DNA of 64,000 nt. Origin: Diphasiastrum complanatum (lineage: Eukaryota > Streptophyta > Lycopodiopsida > Lycopodiales > Lycopodiaceae). Each line of letters starts with the position of its first letter. The first letter of the stretch is position 1. The stretch is taken from contig CM055098.1 of NCBI GenBank assembly GCA_029204225.1, positions 24,305,367-24,369,366 on the forward strand, in the 5' to 3' direction. Under the pieces are notes generated by a model, which saw nothing but the letters and a program-made list of their open reading frames with translations, did not search any database and was not told the origin of the DNA. This document shows positions 51,941 to 63,974 of the stretch, piece by piece. Position numbers and translations under genes: made by a program.

Positions 51941-54900
51941 GCATTGACACATATTTAAGTTTGTGCTAAGACTATGTCAATGATTTATGAGGTTTTAGTC
52001 GATTCTCATACAAAGTTGAAAGCTATGCCATGAGGTGCAAGCTTAAGTGAATAAATTGTCCATAAGTTCACAAAAATCTTACATATCTTTTCATGATTAT
52101 AAGGGGTTCAATGGTGAACTTGAAAGCATGCTAAGTTGCTTGGCCTCAAGTTCTTGTTGTATGGTATTTTCATGGTCATCCTACACATGCATACACACAT
52201 ACATTTTCTTCACAAATATTTCTATACTCTTTACTTACCTCATCATGCTTTTCCGTTGCATTTGAGATGGTGACCATTTGACTTGTGATAGGACCAATAC
52301 TTGATTGTTTGCTTACAACGAGAAAGCTTGAGCACCAAATTTTGGCTCTTTTGTGCTCACTTTGCAACAATTGGTTGTTGATTTCGATAGTCCTAGCTCA
52401 ATACTATTGTACTTTGTGGAAAATCTAATTGGTTTAAAGTTGTTGATGAAGAGAACTATAGCTTGCAAGTTGCTCACTAGTTTTCTAGGCTGAAAATCTA
52501 GTTGATATAAGAACAACTCACAAGACTGTGGTATGTCATTGACCTCCTTGGATTTTGATCTGTCTTGTGGTTTGTTGTAATCTTGCTCAAGATTTATATT
52601 TTCATTTTGTCATATGGCTTGCTAATGTACTACTTTGCACCCTTATATTGTCAGGTTATGATTCATGCGTGAATGGTTAAGATGTGTAGCTCTCTAATTT
52701 ACACAATTGGTTTATGATTGACTTGTTTGATATGGCTTTGTTGTTGCACACACGTGCGGTCATGTTTACTACATCTTCATAAGTGATTGACTATTGCACT
52801 TTTTGCATTCTTCTTTGCTATTTAAGCACATACATTTCCGTTTGTCAAATCATTGTCAATGAATGTATAAGAGTCTAAGGATGTTTACATTTGAAGTTAA
52901 TATGCATTTTTAATGAATGTGGTATTTATGCATATGGTTGCTAATGCACACTAAGTTCTATGGCACCATTTAGTTACCATGTTCAGATTAGTTTGGAGAC
53001 TAATGGATAGATTGCTGTAAGCACGACCATTAATAGTCTCATTGTCAATTCTAAATGTAGCCTTAGACGACTGTCAAGACAAAGCTTTCAAACAAACATT
53101 CATTGTCACAACACGTAGATCATTCATTTATAGCAGTGTTTTTCATATCTGGTTTACATTCTACTTAATGTTCTAATGGTATTCATGTTTGTCCAGTTTT
53201 GAGGAAGCACCTACTGTCAAAAATGCAGCCTGCTGCTTGGTGAGGACAAATCCTATTTATTTGGAAGAGTGTTCTCTAGTGGCTTCTACTCTTTAACAAG
53301 AAATTACTTTCATTGACCTGACTGAGTACTGACACGCTGTATATACCTGAATTGTGATTTGTGTAAACTTGCAGGAGTGTAAAATCAAAATAATCAAAAT
53401 TCTCTGGCTGTCAAAATTTCAAGTGATGTAGTCAAAGCAAGGCTGCATTTAAAAATGTAAGTTCAGGAGCTTGGTTACTATTTTACTGGAAGGGCTGAAT
53501 CAGGCATGAAATATAGCAGCTACCAGGAGGAGAGCAGGGAAAGGGAACCTGATGTTGTTGACTGGAGCAGTTTTGTTTGCATACTTGGCATTGTCATAAT
53601 GTAAAAAAGCTTCAAAATGTTTTATCAAACTTTGACCTCGATCTAATTGGATAGCTACTTGGTTGTGAGAGAGAAACGGGACGGTGGATAATATGGATAC
53701 CATGCCGGGCCTCTCCTCATTAAAAAATGGCCTTGCCCTCACTTTCGTGAGAGTTCAGGAAAAATGAAATATCCTGTGTAAATCCCTGCAGTATATCCGT
53801 TGTGCACGGATCTTTGGCTGTCTGCGGCGTACTCCAATACAAGTTGATTGAGTTGTGACACTACATCCCCAATCGACAAGCTAGGCAAAACTCAAGGAAG
53901 AAAGAAAGATTCAGTAATTTCTTGAAGGTGACAAACATGGTACATAAGACTAAAAGAAAACGCACCAACTAGTTTTTGATGATATGAAAATTCAAGGCGT
54001 CTCTCTGGAACAAAGAAGTGAAACATATAAAGTGCTTAATATGCTGAGTTTTCTCTTTTCTCTTATATATAATTTCATGTTGCTGAGTGGATTCAAAACC
54101 CATGAACAACACAGCACTTATTGGAGGACTCAGTATGTCTAATTGTAAATAAACATTATGATATATCACGAGGAATGAAGAACTGCATGGATCATAATCA
54201 TCACCACTCAGGGCATCATTTTGGATTGTTTGCTGGGAAAATGTTGCAAGTCCCAAGTGGAGGTACTGTAAATCTTTGATGTGTGTTGACCTAGGATGTG
54301 TCCAAGAAGTGGGAACGCCTCAAATCTGCTCTCAATGAAACTCATGGAGCTGCAAGTGTCAGTTAGAGTTCTGAGTCACCCTCACATCTGATCTTTGAAT
54401 AATAGTATATCTTCTTTTTAGAAGTTGCTTTTTGTAAACCCTTGGCAAATCTATTCTAAAGAAAATGCTTTTTAACCATGATGGATTCACAAGAGAGCCA
54501 CTATTCATTTCCAGTGTGTGTGAGAGACGGAGACGGAGGGAAGGGAGGAGAGAGATTTCCTTAGAGGCGTTTATGATAGCACTTAGTCCAACAATAGTAA
54601 ATCTTTGTAGAGATTGATGAGAGATCTGTTTTGCAAATTTCAATTACTACATATTACATATTAGTAGCTAAGTGATTTATCACAAGTATGTGTTGCCAAT
54701 TAAACCTTGGAATCAAAGCATAATTCTATCAGAAATCAATTTGCAGATTAAACGAGACTATATTAACCCTCCATCCTACTTCCCGGGTGCACTCCCACCT
54801 CAGACTCTCTCTTCCATGCATCCTTGACAGAAAATAGAGTTAGAGTACTCGAATTTCTGGCAAGGAATCTCTGTTCTGAGGGCAAACCACCCATGGCCTT

Positions 54901-55466
54901 GAGATGACAGTAGCATCGTTGTTTCTAAAGCATCAAAGGCTCCTGAGGTAGGGATTTCAGAGAGCATCGCCTGTTTCTTGCACCTGAGGCAGGGATTTTA
55001 GAAAGCATAGCCAGTTTTGTGCACTTCCCTGCAAACGGATCTGCAGCAGGTTGGTAGCTGTTTTTCCTCTAAAAAAAAAACTTCTCTGAGGGCTCATTTG
55101 TAGCACATCTGCAAATCCTCGGCCATTCTACGGATCTGTGCATGTCAGAAAGCCCTCTCCTTGGGCGCGATCCAGCTGCCAGCCATGCTAAACGCTAGAT
55201 TGATGCCAATCTTCCAGATAGCTGTGAAGAGCAACTGTGTAGAAGAGCATTGATATGGACACTCATGCTTCCATCAGGACTGTGAGACTAAAAGTATGAA
55301 TAAGGATAACGGTGCTTCATTAGAATAATGAGACTTGCACCCAGAAAAAGTTACACCACTGACTCCAAATAGTCCTAGGAATTAGATCAAGCAAAGCTAA
55401 TTCCAGCTTATCAAGACCTGAAAGGATAGTTACTCAAACCACCTCAATGATCAGATACTCGCGCGG
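51941..55466. other. No recognisable gene
   Basis: About 3.5 kb between the coiled-coil remnant and the minus-strand gene. Frames such as 53742-53500, 54256-53969 and 54643-54359 on the minus strand carry no motif. The right end may include that gene's 3' untranslated region. Confidence 0.4.
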
Positions 55467-57601
55467 CTACGAAGTTTCCCCACCACCTTTGGCTGCTTTA
55501 ATCATACGAACACGCTCCTGCCAAGAAACTTGTTGCATTTCAAGTACCTTCAGTAAGAAAGGCCAAGCAAGCAAACATTAGCCTTGTTGCAGATTTATGC
55601 AAAAGTTCACTCACAAATAGATAGAGCAAACTATGATTTTGCTGGTCTTATCTTGTACCTTTTTGCTAACAACTGTGGCATCAGGAAGAGACGCTTTAAT
55701 GTTCTGTTTCTCAATGTTCAGGTTGTCTAGATCTTTCACATTTCTTGCTTCAGTGAGTCTTGGCCTAAAGTCTGTTGATTTTGTGCCTATGCTGTCAGAG
55801 GTGGCCAAACAGGCTCCAAAAATTGCACCCTCATGTGCAGCTTCAACATCAGCTTCTCTTTTGGCCTTGAAGGAAAAAACCCAACATTACTGAATAATGA
55901 CTCTGTTAAGTACTGAGGCTAATCTGTTTAAAAGATGGATACTAAAAATGTCGAAAGAAAAAAAAAGGTGAACAAAATGTTCATTCATATTATCCCTCTC
56001 TGAGAAGCAACATCTCTTCCTTTGGTGATTCGTGAACCATTTAACTTTTGAAAATGCATGTTCTGAATTAATGACTACTCCTGTACAGCTGACCTGAGTT
56101 GTAGATGACACAAATGAATGACCGGTGTTTTTCAAAAACTCGGTATCATCATGGGCACCTGTACCATCTGCTACACCAAAAATCAGAGAGCTTCATGTTG
56201 TTAAAGAGCTTATCCAGTGATTTAAACCCCAATTGAATATTATACTGGAAAAGGACATGCAATAAGACCGTCAAAACACAGCATAAAGCCACAATGATTG
56301 TGCTGTTGCACAACAGCCTATTGATAATTTGATCAAACATGTGATGTTATCAATAAGAGTTGCAATAAGATTGTGAAAGCGACAAGCACCAAAATCATAA
56401 GAGAGATAACTAACTCAAAAAATATCGAAATCACGCTTCAGCAGGCAATCTTGGCTAAGGTGACATTACCATTGTTAGAACTTAGAAGTGCATCAGATAC
56501 ACACTGCACTAGTAACATGGGCATTTCATTTGACTTGAAGAGTCTCAAACACATACAATTTGTTGTCACAACTAGAGCCTTGTGCAACCCCTTTAAAGAG
56601 ATATTTAATATCCTTGGCAAGAAATTTATCCGTACAAAATTCAAATTCCAGGCCTTGACGTGTAGGACAAACTATTATTAGCAAATTTCTAGCAATGCTG
56701 GGGATCAATAGAGCACTTTTTATATTGCCTTTATGATCGAAAGGAGAGATTGGAAAAGAGAAAGTAGATTATTAGGGAAAAGCTTTTTGAGTGTTTAGGG
56801 ATAAGAAAGAAGGGGGGAAAGGTCAAAGCAGGAGTACAATTGAGAATAAGGTTTCATGAGTAAGGAGAGTAGATACTAGATGGAGAAAAAATTTGAAATT
56901 GAGAGGAAGGAGAGGGTGTTAGCCTTTAGGCAAGGACAAGTTTAGAATTTATGAAAAATTATAAGGTAAGGATTATAAGGCAATTACAAAGCCAAAGTTC
57001 CTATTAGATGAACCGGAGTCGAAAAAAATTGTCTACCTTATCCTTGAAATCACTAGCAAGTGACGGCTAGTGGCCATCACAATGTACAATTGGAACAATA
57101 ACCTGATCAGGGTAAGTAACAAGTGGCAAAGTAGACCTGGAGCTTGTAGATGTCGTGGCAGAGAAGGCTGCATAGATGCAACCAACTGTTGTGACAAAGC
57201 AGTGGCAATTATCTGTGGTGAATGAGCCTGGAATGCGTATGGTCATCTGTGTATAGAATTTTCTATGCTCTTGTCTATAGAGCATGTGAACTCTTGTCTA
57301 TAGAGCATGTAAACTCTTGCGTAAGCACCTGAAGAGAGCTCTGAATGGAATCTTGCATCTGGCCCACTCTTCTCAAAAGAATCCAGCAGTCCCTCTTTAG
57401 GAGTATTAGTAGATGAACGTGGGGCAGGTATGACAGTAACCCACAGCATACAGCAAGATGATGCTGAGCACAATACAGATCTAGAATGTATTGCTCAAAC
57501 CAACTCAATAAGTTGTACCAGCACTAGACATTGTTTCTCCATGCTAATCCGATGGGATAGTTGAAAGACACCCAAATACTGTGATGTCTCATATGAAAGA
57601 G
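55467..57601 (-). CDS. 3' end of an unrecognised multi-exon host gene
   Basis: Seven exons on the minus strand join in frame with matching phases and GT-AG borders: 57601-57501, 57394-57329, 57227-57103, 56612-56470, 56170-56094, 55865-55659 and 55547-55467 (stop TAG). The first part is leucine-rich and helical (YLGVFQLSHRISMEKQCLVL, then IATALSQQLVASMQPSLPRH), as in ARM/HEAT-like proteins. The last two exons are polar (STDFRPRLTEARNVKDLDNL; ending VSWQERVRMIKAAKGGGETS). No stop interrupts the roughly 265 codons, so it is probably functional. I cannot name the family. The 57394 and 56612 acceptors are the least certain, and the intron from 57102 to 56613 could hide an exon. Upstream exons must lie beyond the hAT element starting at 57960, or beyond the window. 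Confidence 0.65.
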
Positions 57602-57883
57602 CTGCAAAAGAAATGCACGGCTTGTAATGGTTCACAGATATAACAAGAACTACAAAAGAACATGTCCAAGTATGTATATCATGCAGATGCAAGCTCAAAG
57701 ATATCTTTACCTGCCATATATGAATTGTAAATATAAACAAAATCGTAAAAGAATGTGTATCAGCTAGAAATGGTCTGATAGAATTGGTAGGCAGATATAA
57801 GCAAGAGCCCAAAGTTGTGTATTTCATAGAAGTAGCCCAATCCCTGGACTTGGAAGGACTGTTATAGAGGACCCGGGATCATC

Positions 57884-57906
57884 ATGTATCTCTCTCTCTC
57901 TCTCTG

Positions 57907-57959
<53 letters not shown>
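57884..57959 (+). repeat. Compound (CT)n-(TA)n microsatellite
   Basis: An interrupted CT array passes into about 16 TA units. The large hAT element begins at its right edge, so the target duplication would be inside the TA run and cannot be told apart from it. Confidence 0.95.
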
Positions 57960-57961
<2 letters not shown>

Positions 57962-58046
57962 TAGGTCCCGCGGTACTGGGTACCGCGGATCCCGGTACCG
58001 CGGGACCGTACTGGTACCGCGGTACCATGATGGTACCGCGGTACCA
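57962..58046. repeat. Palindromic subterminal array (GGTACC/CCGCGG)
   Basis: Within 85 bp, overlapping units such as GGTACCGCGGTACC, GGATCCCGGTACCGCGGGAC and TCCCGCGGTAC occur on both strands. By analogy with the repeated transposase-binding motifs near the ends of maize Ac, these could be transposase binding sites; that is inference. Confidence 0.85.
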
Positions 58047-58375
58047 TAATATAGTAATATAATTAATATTTAATATTTTTTGAAAAATTTTAAACCTAAT
58101 CTACCCGTCCCCCTCGCTTCTTCTCTCCCAGTTTTTTTGCAGCCATCGTTGCCCTGCCTTTGCTACTGGTTTTGCTGCCCTGCCTTCCCTACCTTGCGTC
58201 TGATTTGCGTCGCCCTTCGCCCACAGACTGCCCTGCCTTGCATCTGATTTGCAAGAACCTGCCTTCGCCCATTTTCGGCGTCTCTCACACAGTGTACCCT
58301 GCTGTTTTTTTTCCAGCGTTCCATCCTTGCAGCTTTAGCTTCATCTGCATTTTGTCCTTAGATTTCTCCATCGCA

Positions 58376-61300
58376 ATGGTGCAATCCGACCTTTTCGGTC
58401 TGTGGGACGAGGTAGACATTGTCAGGCGGGTTGCCGACAAGTCCAACAAGACCGGACAGAAGATTGTGCGCTGCCGATACCGTCTCGTCGAATTTGCTGC
58501 ATCCCTCACTCGCCTTAAAGGCCATCTACTCGGTGCATGCGCCAAAAATGGTGCCACCTTGAATGCTGCCCCTTGTGGCAGCATGACCGTCCCCGACAGG
58601 CAACGACTACTGGACACCTACAGGCCGCGGCTCGTGGCAGGGGAGAACACCATTTCGGAGGGCATTCTCCGATTTTGCACCACTCATTATGTGGCTGACC
58701 CAGAGTTGCTGCCTGCTTGGCTGGCACGCACGAGGAGAGGGAGTGCATCCTCGTCCAGTCCCTTTGCCCCTCATCCCCCTCAGACAGTTCCGCCTCACGC
58801 ACCCCCATCTGCTTAGATTCCGATGGATCCCGTCCCATCGCGTCCACCAATTGCCACTGTGGTTCCACCTCCACGTCCTGTTGCTCGCACGCCCCCGATT
58901 TACGACTTTCTCATGGACTCTCCGCCACCCGAGCAGGCCTAGGATGCTACTGCTGAGGCCTTTGAGGATGTGGAAGAGATCCCTTCTTCCTTCCCTTCCC
59001 ATCTGGATGACCTCCTCAGCCAGCAGTTTTCGTACCCCATGCCAGATGTTGCCCCTCCACCAGTGCACCCCACCTATGCTGCTGCACCCATCCCTGCCAG
59101 TGCATCCCACTCTCCCCATTCCACGTCTACAGCCGATGCATCCACCAGTGCCCAGCCTATTGCGTCATCGTCCATTCCCATCATGGTTGGTGCACCGTGC
59201 TGGAGGTCCACCACCCGTCGCCCACCAGGTAGAGCCCTTGTGCAACAGACCATTCGTGGCGCGCATCAGCCACACATGGACGAAGAGGCCACACAGGCCG
59301 TGGCCAGTTTGATTTACGAGCTGAACCTACCTTTTGCCATCACCGATTCTGAGCCCTTCAGAAGGGCATTCCGTCTTGCAGAGTCTGTCAGCCTTGGCTG
59401 GAGAGTCCCTGGTTCGAAGGTTGTCCGAACACACATGCTGAGAGATAGGGTTGAGTCCTTGTCTAGAGAGATGGAGCCTCTACGCCACCACTGGGCCACA
59501 TATGGATGTAGCATCATGCCCGATGGCTGGACTGATGTCAGGAGTAGGCCGATCCTCAACATCTTGGTCTCCAGCTGCATGGGTACACAGTTTTTGAGAG
59601 CCGTGGATTGCAGTAGGGGGGGGGAGAGTCATATCTGCAGATTTCATGTACGGTGTCATTAGGTCTTCCATACTATCCATAGGCCCCCAGCATGTCGTTA
59701 CGGTGGTGACAGACAATGCCACCAACTGTGTTCAGATGGGTGTCCTACTAGAGGCCGAGTTCCCTCACATCGTCCATACCCCCTATGCGGCGCACGGCAT
59801 AGACCTTCTCATGGGGGACATAGGTGCACTTCCCTGGGTTAGAGCCATCGTCCGTGAGGCCCTCTTCCTGGTGACTTTTGTCACCAGAAAGAGGCGTGTT
59901 CTTGCCATGTTCCGGGTGTTCAACCATCTGGACCTCCGTAAGCCAGCCCCCACACGCTTTGCATTTGACTTGGTGGTCATCGACCGTCTGATCAGGTGTA
60001 GGGCGCAGCGTCTACAGATGGTTGCCAGTGATCTTTGGCGTGCCAGTACGTTTCAGCACACTGAGGATGGGGAGCACTTTTCTTCCACGGTGAGGGGAGA
60101 CCACTTCTGGAGGGATGCACAGACATTGTCAGGACTGCTTCGGCCACTCTACATTGTGCTCCGCATGGCTGACAGCGAGGGGTCGACACTTGGACTTGTA
60201 TATGAGCTCATGGACCGGATTGGACAGTTCCTGCAGCTGCCCATCTTGCAGCCAGAGAGGTAAGAAGTATAGTAATGTAATTGGCCTTTATCTTTTTAGT
60301 AATTGCTAGTTTGTTTTTCTGTCAGTGTTAAGTTTTTTCGTAATGCCCTAAACCACATGCCTCTCACCTGCAGGATGACAGAGCTGAAGTTCATGTGGGA
60401 GACGGGGTGGAACTACTTCCACAGGAGTATCCACAGCGTTGCACACATGCTGCATCCCCTCTTCCTCTCTCCGACACAGATCGCAGACAGGGAGCTCGAG
60501 GCCGATTGGCTTCAGTGCATTCACAGGGTGGGTCCACACATAGGTTTGGATCCTATCAGGCTCATGGAGGAGCTCGCGGCATTTCGTTTCGGCATGGGCA
60601 CGTTCGGCCACTCGGCTGCTCAGGATCCAGAGAGGAGGCAACTTCCCATTACCTGGTGGACCATGTTCGGTAGCACCTATCCATCCATACAGCGTCTTGC
60701 ACTGCGTGTCCTTTCTCAGGTATGCATCTCATTTCATCCTCCATTGTTGTGTTTTGTTGACCTTCCACCCGTGCACATGTGCTGAAGCATTTCATTGCAC
60801 GTACCACAGGACTGCGCTGCCTCCGTGTGTGAGCGTAATTGGAGCACATGGGCACCGATTCACACGAGGAGAAGAAACCGGTTGTCAGTTGGAGCGGTTG
60901 GTGTTCTATAGCACCAACGCACGTCTCGCCAAGAGACTTCCGACCATTACGAGCGCATTGCAGGTGATTAGCTATTCTCCCATAGCATGTTGGTTGACTC
61001 CTAGTACGTTGGTTTCATTTCTTCATAAAGTTGTCTCTCTGACATGCAAATTTTAAACCTTGCAGATGAAGATATCTGATTTGGAGCGCCAAGTTGACTT
61101 GCCTACGGACAGTACCCATCCCATGCCTGCAGATGACCTGGGCACACAGTTGATGGCAGAGAGAGAGAGGGAGCTTGCCGAGATGAGAGAGAGAGAGAGA
61201 GCTTGGGCTTGAGCACAGAGAGCCCCCATTGTATGAGGCAGATGAGCCACTGTCAGAGGATGAGCATGATGAGGATGAGCCCATGCGGGTTGTGTTTGCC

Positions 61301-62604
61301 AGATCAGAGAGGGATGAGACGGATGATACAGGTGCAGGGCACACGCCACGGGCAAGGGTCACAGGTGCATCACGTGGCAGAGGTGGGACACATGGCACAG
61401 GTTATACCAGGAGACAGGCAGGGCACACGGGGGGGCCAGTGGCATACCTACCTATGCCGACATGATGGAGGAGGCTCTTGATAGAGGGCAGAGTGATTTA
61501 GATGTCGGTCCGGCAGATGTTTGGATGCGTGCAGTACAGAGTCATGGCCATTACTACGACAGCACACCAGAGGAGGCACCAGATGACTTTGATTGCACAG
61601 ATTGGGAGGCCATGCAGGGTCTACAGGGTGCACATGATGAGGCACGGGATGAGGCTCGGGTTGATTCAGGGGTTGGTGCACAGGATGATTTAGAGGTTGG
61701 TGCACAGGATGATTTAGAGGTTGGTGCACAGGATGAGTCCTAGAGCCCAGAGTATTTGTATTCAGATGCCCAGCTGGACGACTTGGTTGCCACATTGGAT
61801 TCAGAGGCCCAGCAGATGCCGAGTGTCAGGGCGCCCCCATCATCTCTTGCCAGCATGCCATACACAGAGTCCTAACCAGAGCAGCCGCATGAGGTGCCTA
61901 CAGTTCCTCCAGCTCCTCAGAGGGTGTATGTGCGTCGCACAGCTCCTCCAGTGCCACCGATGCCATTTAGGCCTGCAGCCCCTCCATCGCCGTCCACTTC
62001 TGCAGCACCAGGTCTCCATGGCAGGCCACCATATGTGCCCAGGTTTTCTCTTGCAGCGCCCACATCCACAGTGGCTCCTCCAGCTGCTCCTCCAGTGGCA
62101 GCACCCACTCCACATCCTCATCCTTTGGCAGCACCCACTCCACTGGCTCTCCCTTTGGCAGCACCCAGGATGTACCAGTACCCGCTGTACTCACCTCCTG
62201 CACAGCCAGTTCCTCCACTTGCTGCAGCCTCACGGACACACACTCCACGAGCTCATCCTCCTCGCTTAGGTGCACAGGGAGTTCCCTCTTTTGCTTCCCT
62301 ATCCCAGCCGGCCTCAGCTTGGGCCTAGCCTAGCCAGCCAGGTGATTTGCATGGGGGTGACGAGGCATTGACAGCTCCTCTTGTCCGCAAGGGACCAGGA
62401 AGGCCCAAGGGTGCACCGAACAAGAAAGGCAAGGCACAGAAACTGCCAGGGAGGAGAGGACGACCACGCAGGGCTCCAGGTACAGGTAGAGGTGCAGTAT
62501 CACAGCCAGTTGGAGCAGGTGTTGTTGGTTTGGCCTGCTTGGGGGCTGATGCGGAGGCAGACTGGGATGATGCTAGTGACGAGTCCTCCTCCTCGGACAC
62601 ATAG
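58376..62604 (+). pseudogene. hAT transposase (BED-like finger, DUF659, hAT C-terminal) with acidic, Pro-rich and AT-hook-like tail
   Basis: From ATG 58376: a BED-like finger (CRYRLVEFAASLTRLKGHLL, then GAC), with the second Cys of the C-x2-C pair replaced by Arg. DUF659 contains DGWTDVRSRPILNILVSS and VVTDNATNC; the hAT C-terminal region contains CERNWSTWAPIHTRRRNRL. Asp of DGWTD, Asp of VTDN and Glu of CERNW, which I take as the hAT DDE positions, are kept. Introns: 60260-60373, 60720-60809, 60964-61065, all GT-AG. The tail holds acidic blocks, three VGAQDDLE-type repeats (61672-61737), a long Pro/Ala region and two AT-hook-like cores (GPGRPKG, RRGRPRRA). It is dead: in-frame stops at 58814, 58940, 61741, 61873 and 62326, and frameshifts in a G9 run (59616-59624), the GA run near 61190 and a G7 run near 61430. 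Confidence 0.85.
61672..61737 (+). repeat. 24-bp coding tandem repeat, about three units
   Basis: GTTGGTGCACAGGATGA units give VGAQDDLE, VGAQDDLE and VGAQDES in the acidic tail of the transposase. Confidence 0.9.
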
Positions 62605-63221
62605 CCCATGCCAATTCCAGATCGGCTGCGAGAGTCAGCTCGGGGCCCTGAGTTGTCTCCAGAGCATTCGTCTGAGTCAGAGCCAGAGCATTGATTGTGG
62701 CTCTGTTGTTTTAGTTTCAGTAGTTTGTCTCCAGCAGAAGGTCTACCATTGTACTCAGATGATTTTTCACATTATATACAATGTTTGGCCTACATTATTT
62801 GCTGCACATTGTGCGTATGTCGCTTTGTACATGTGATGCTGTATTTTCAATTTTATGTCGAATTCTATGTGCGTGCGTGAATCCTATTTTCATTTAATTT
62901 CGTTTGAAGTGAGTGCTAGCTTCACATATATGCACCTACATCATGATCACAGCAATTACCCCTACACCCCAAACGACATTTCACAAATACATGTAATACA
63001 TCTGCATTTAAAAAAATTACAGAGATTGCATCTTACATGACCAGGCTCGCATTGCACAAAAAACAACTATGTATATATTCAACCGTTGTATCAAGATAAC
63101 ATCACATATACTGTCATTTTTTTAAGCAGCCATCTAGTTATTTGCTGCACCATAAACTGCCGAAAACTACATAGCAACAGTCCGCCACATACGGCTGGAC
63201 CTTATCTATTCTAAACATCCC
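62605..63221. other. hAT element 3' flank or spacer, no gene
   Basis: Drops from GC-rich to AT-rich after about 62.75 kb. It separates the transposase end from the minus-strand ORFs, so it may hold both transcripts' 3' ends. Confidence 0.4.
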
Positions 63222-63584
63222 TCACTGATCCTCCACCGACTCCTTGCCCTCATCTGGTGCATTGTTTTGTCGCTCTTGCTCTGCCTCCCGGTTAGCCCGA
63301 GCTGCCTCCTGGTTAGCCCGACGTCTGGCCGCCCTTTCCCTGACCATCATGAGCTGCCGTCGTGTGAAATTCATTTCGATCTGCTCATCCAGATCCAGCT
63401 CAACAGCGGGGACAGGATCCACAGCAGGGGCGGTGGCTCCGGTTCCGGATTTCTCTGCCGAGTCTGTCGCAGCATCTCTCGGATATCTGCCTCTTGCTTC
63501 CGATGTCTCTCGTTGTGCCTTGGGTTTCCTTCCTCAAGCTTCCTCCTGGCTTCGCCCTCGGGCTTCGGTGGTATGCGCTCTACC
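63222..63584 (-). pseudogene. Small charged protein, minus strand, frameshifted; unknown
   Basis: ATG near 63572 opens MVERIPPKPEGEARRKLEEG, then RHRKQEADIREMLRQTRQRN. The Arg/Glu-rich reading moves by one base near 63470 into SGTGATAPAVDPVPAVELDL, QIEMNFTRRQLMMVRERAAR and a run of ANREAEQER-type residues, ending with TGA at 63222. The composition is that of a helical, possibly coiled-coil, nucleic-acid-associated protein. I recognise no family. It converges on the transposase gene and may be a second ORF of the same hAT element. Confidence 0.45.
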
Positions 63585-63800
63585 ATCTCGATTCACCTTC
63601 TCCTCACAGCACCCTGGTCCTTGAACACCCTCTCACAGCACCCTGGCTCTCAAACAGCCTGTCACCGGCTCTCGCTTGCTCTCTCACTGTCTATCACTAG
63701 CTCTCTCACAGCCTCTGAAAATGCCGACCACAATGGCATTGTGAGTGCCTATTTATCCCCACAGCTTGATCGGCCATGTGGATCCCCATCATCCATCCAC

Positions 63801-63974
63801 GTGCCTCTGTACCTGCCCCCATGTGATGCTCCCCCCCTGTGTTGGTCTCCCATTGGCCCCATGGTCTGCTCACCCACAGTGCCCATGTGCCTATGTACCT
63901 GCCCCCATGTGATGCTCCCCCCGTGTTGGTCTCCCATTGGCCCCATGGTCTGCTCACCCACAGTGCCCATGTGC
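63801..63974 (+). repeat. 86-bp tandem repeat, two units
   Basis: ACCTGCCCCCATGTGATGCT begins at 63811 and again at 63897. The following GTTGGTCTCCCATTGGCCCC and ATGGTCTGCTCACCCACAGT recur with it. CT-rich on the plus strand. The frames through it are repeats of the same short peptide and are not called. Confidence 0.95.

Noticed and set aside
56526-56708. Alternative reading of the 56.5-kb exon in another frame
   Set aside because: That frame meets a stop and does not join the neighbouring exons in phase, whereas the chosen frame does.
58607-59312. Long antisense and alternative frames across the hAT transposase
   Set aside because: GC-rich coding DNA gives long shadow frames; only the frame with BED, DUF659 and hAT motifs is supported.
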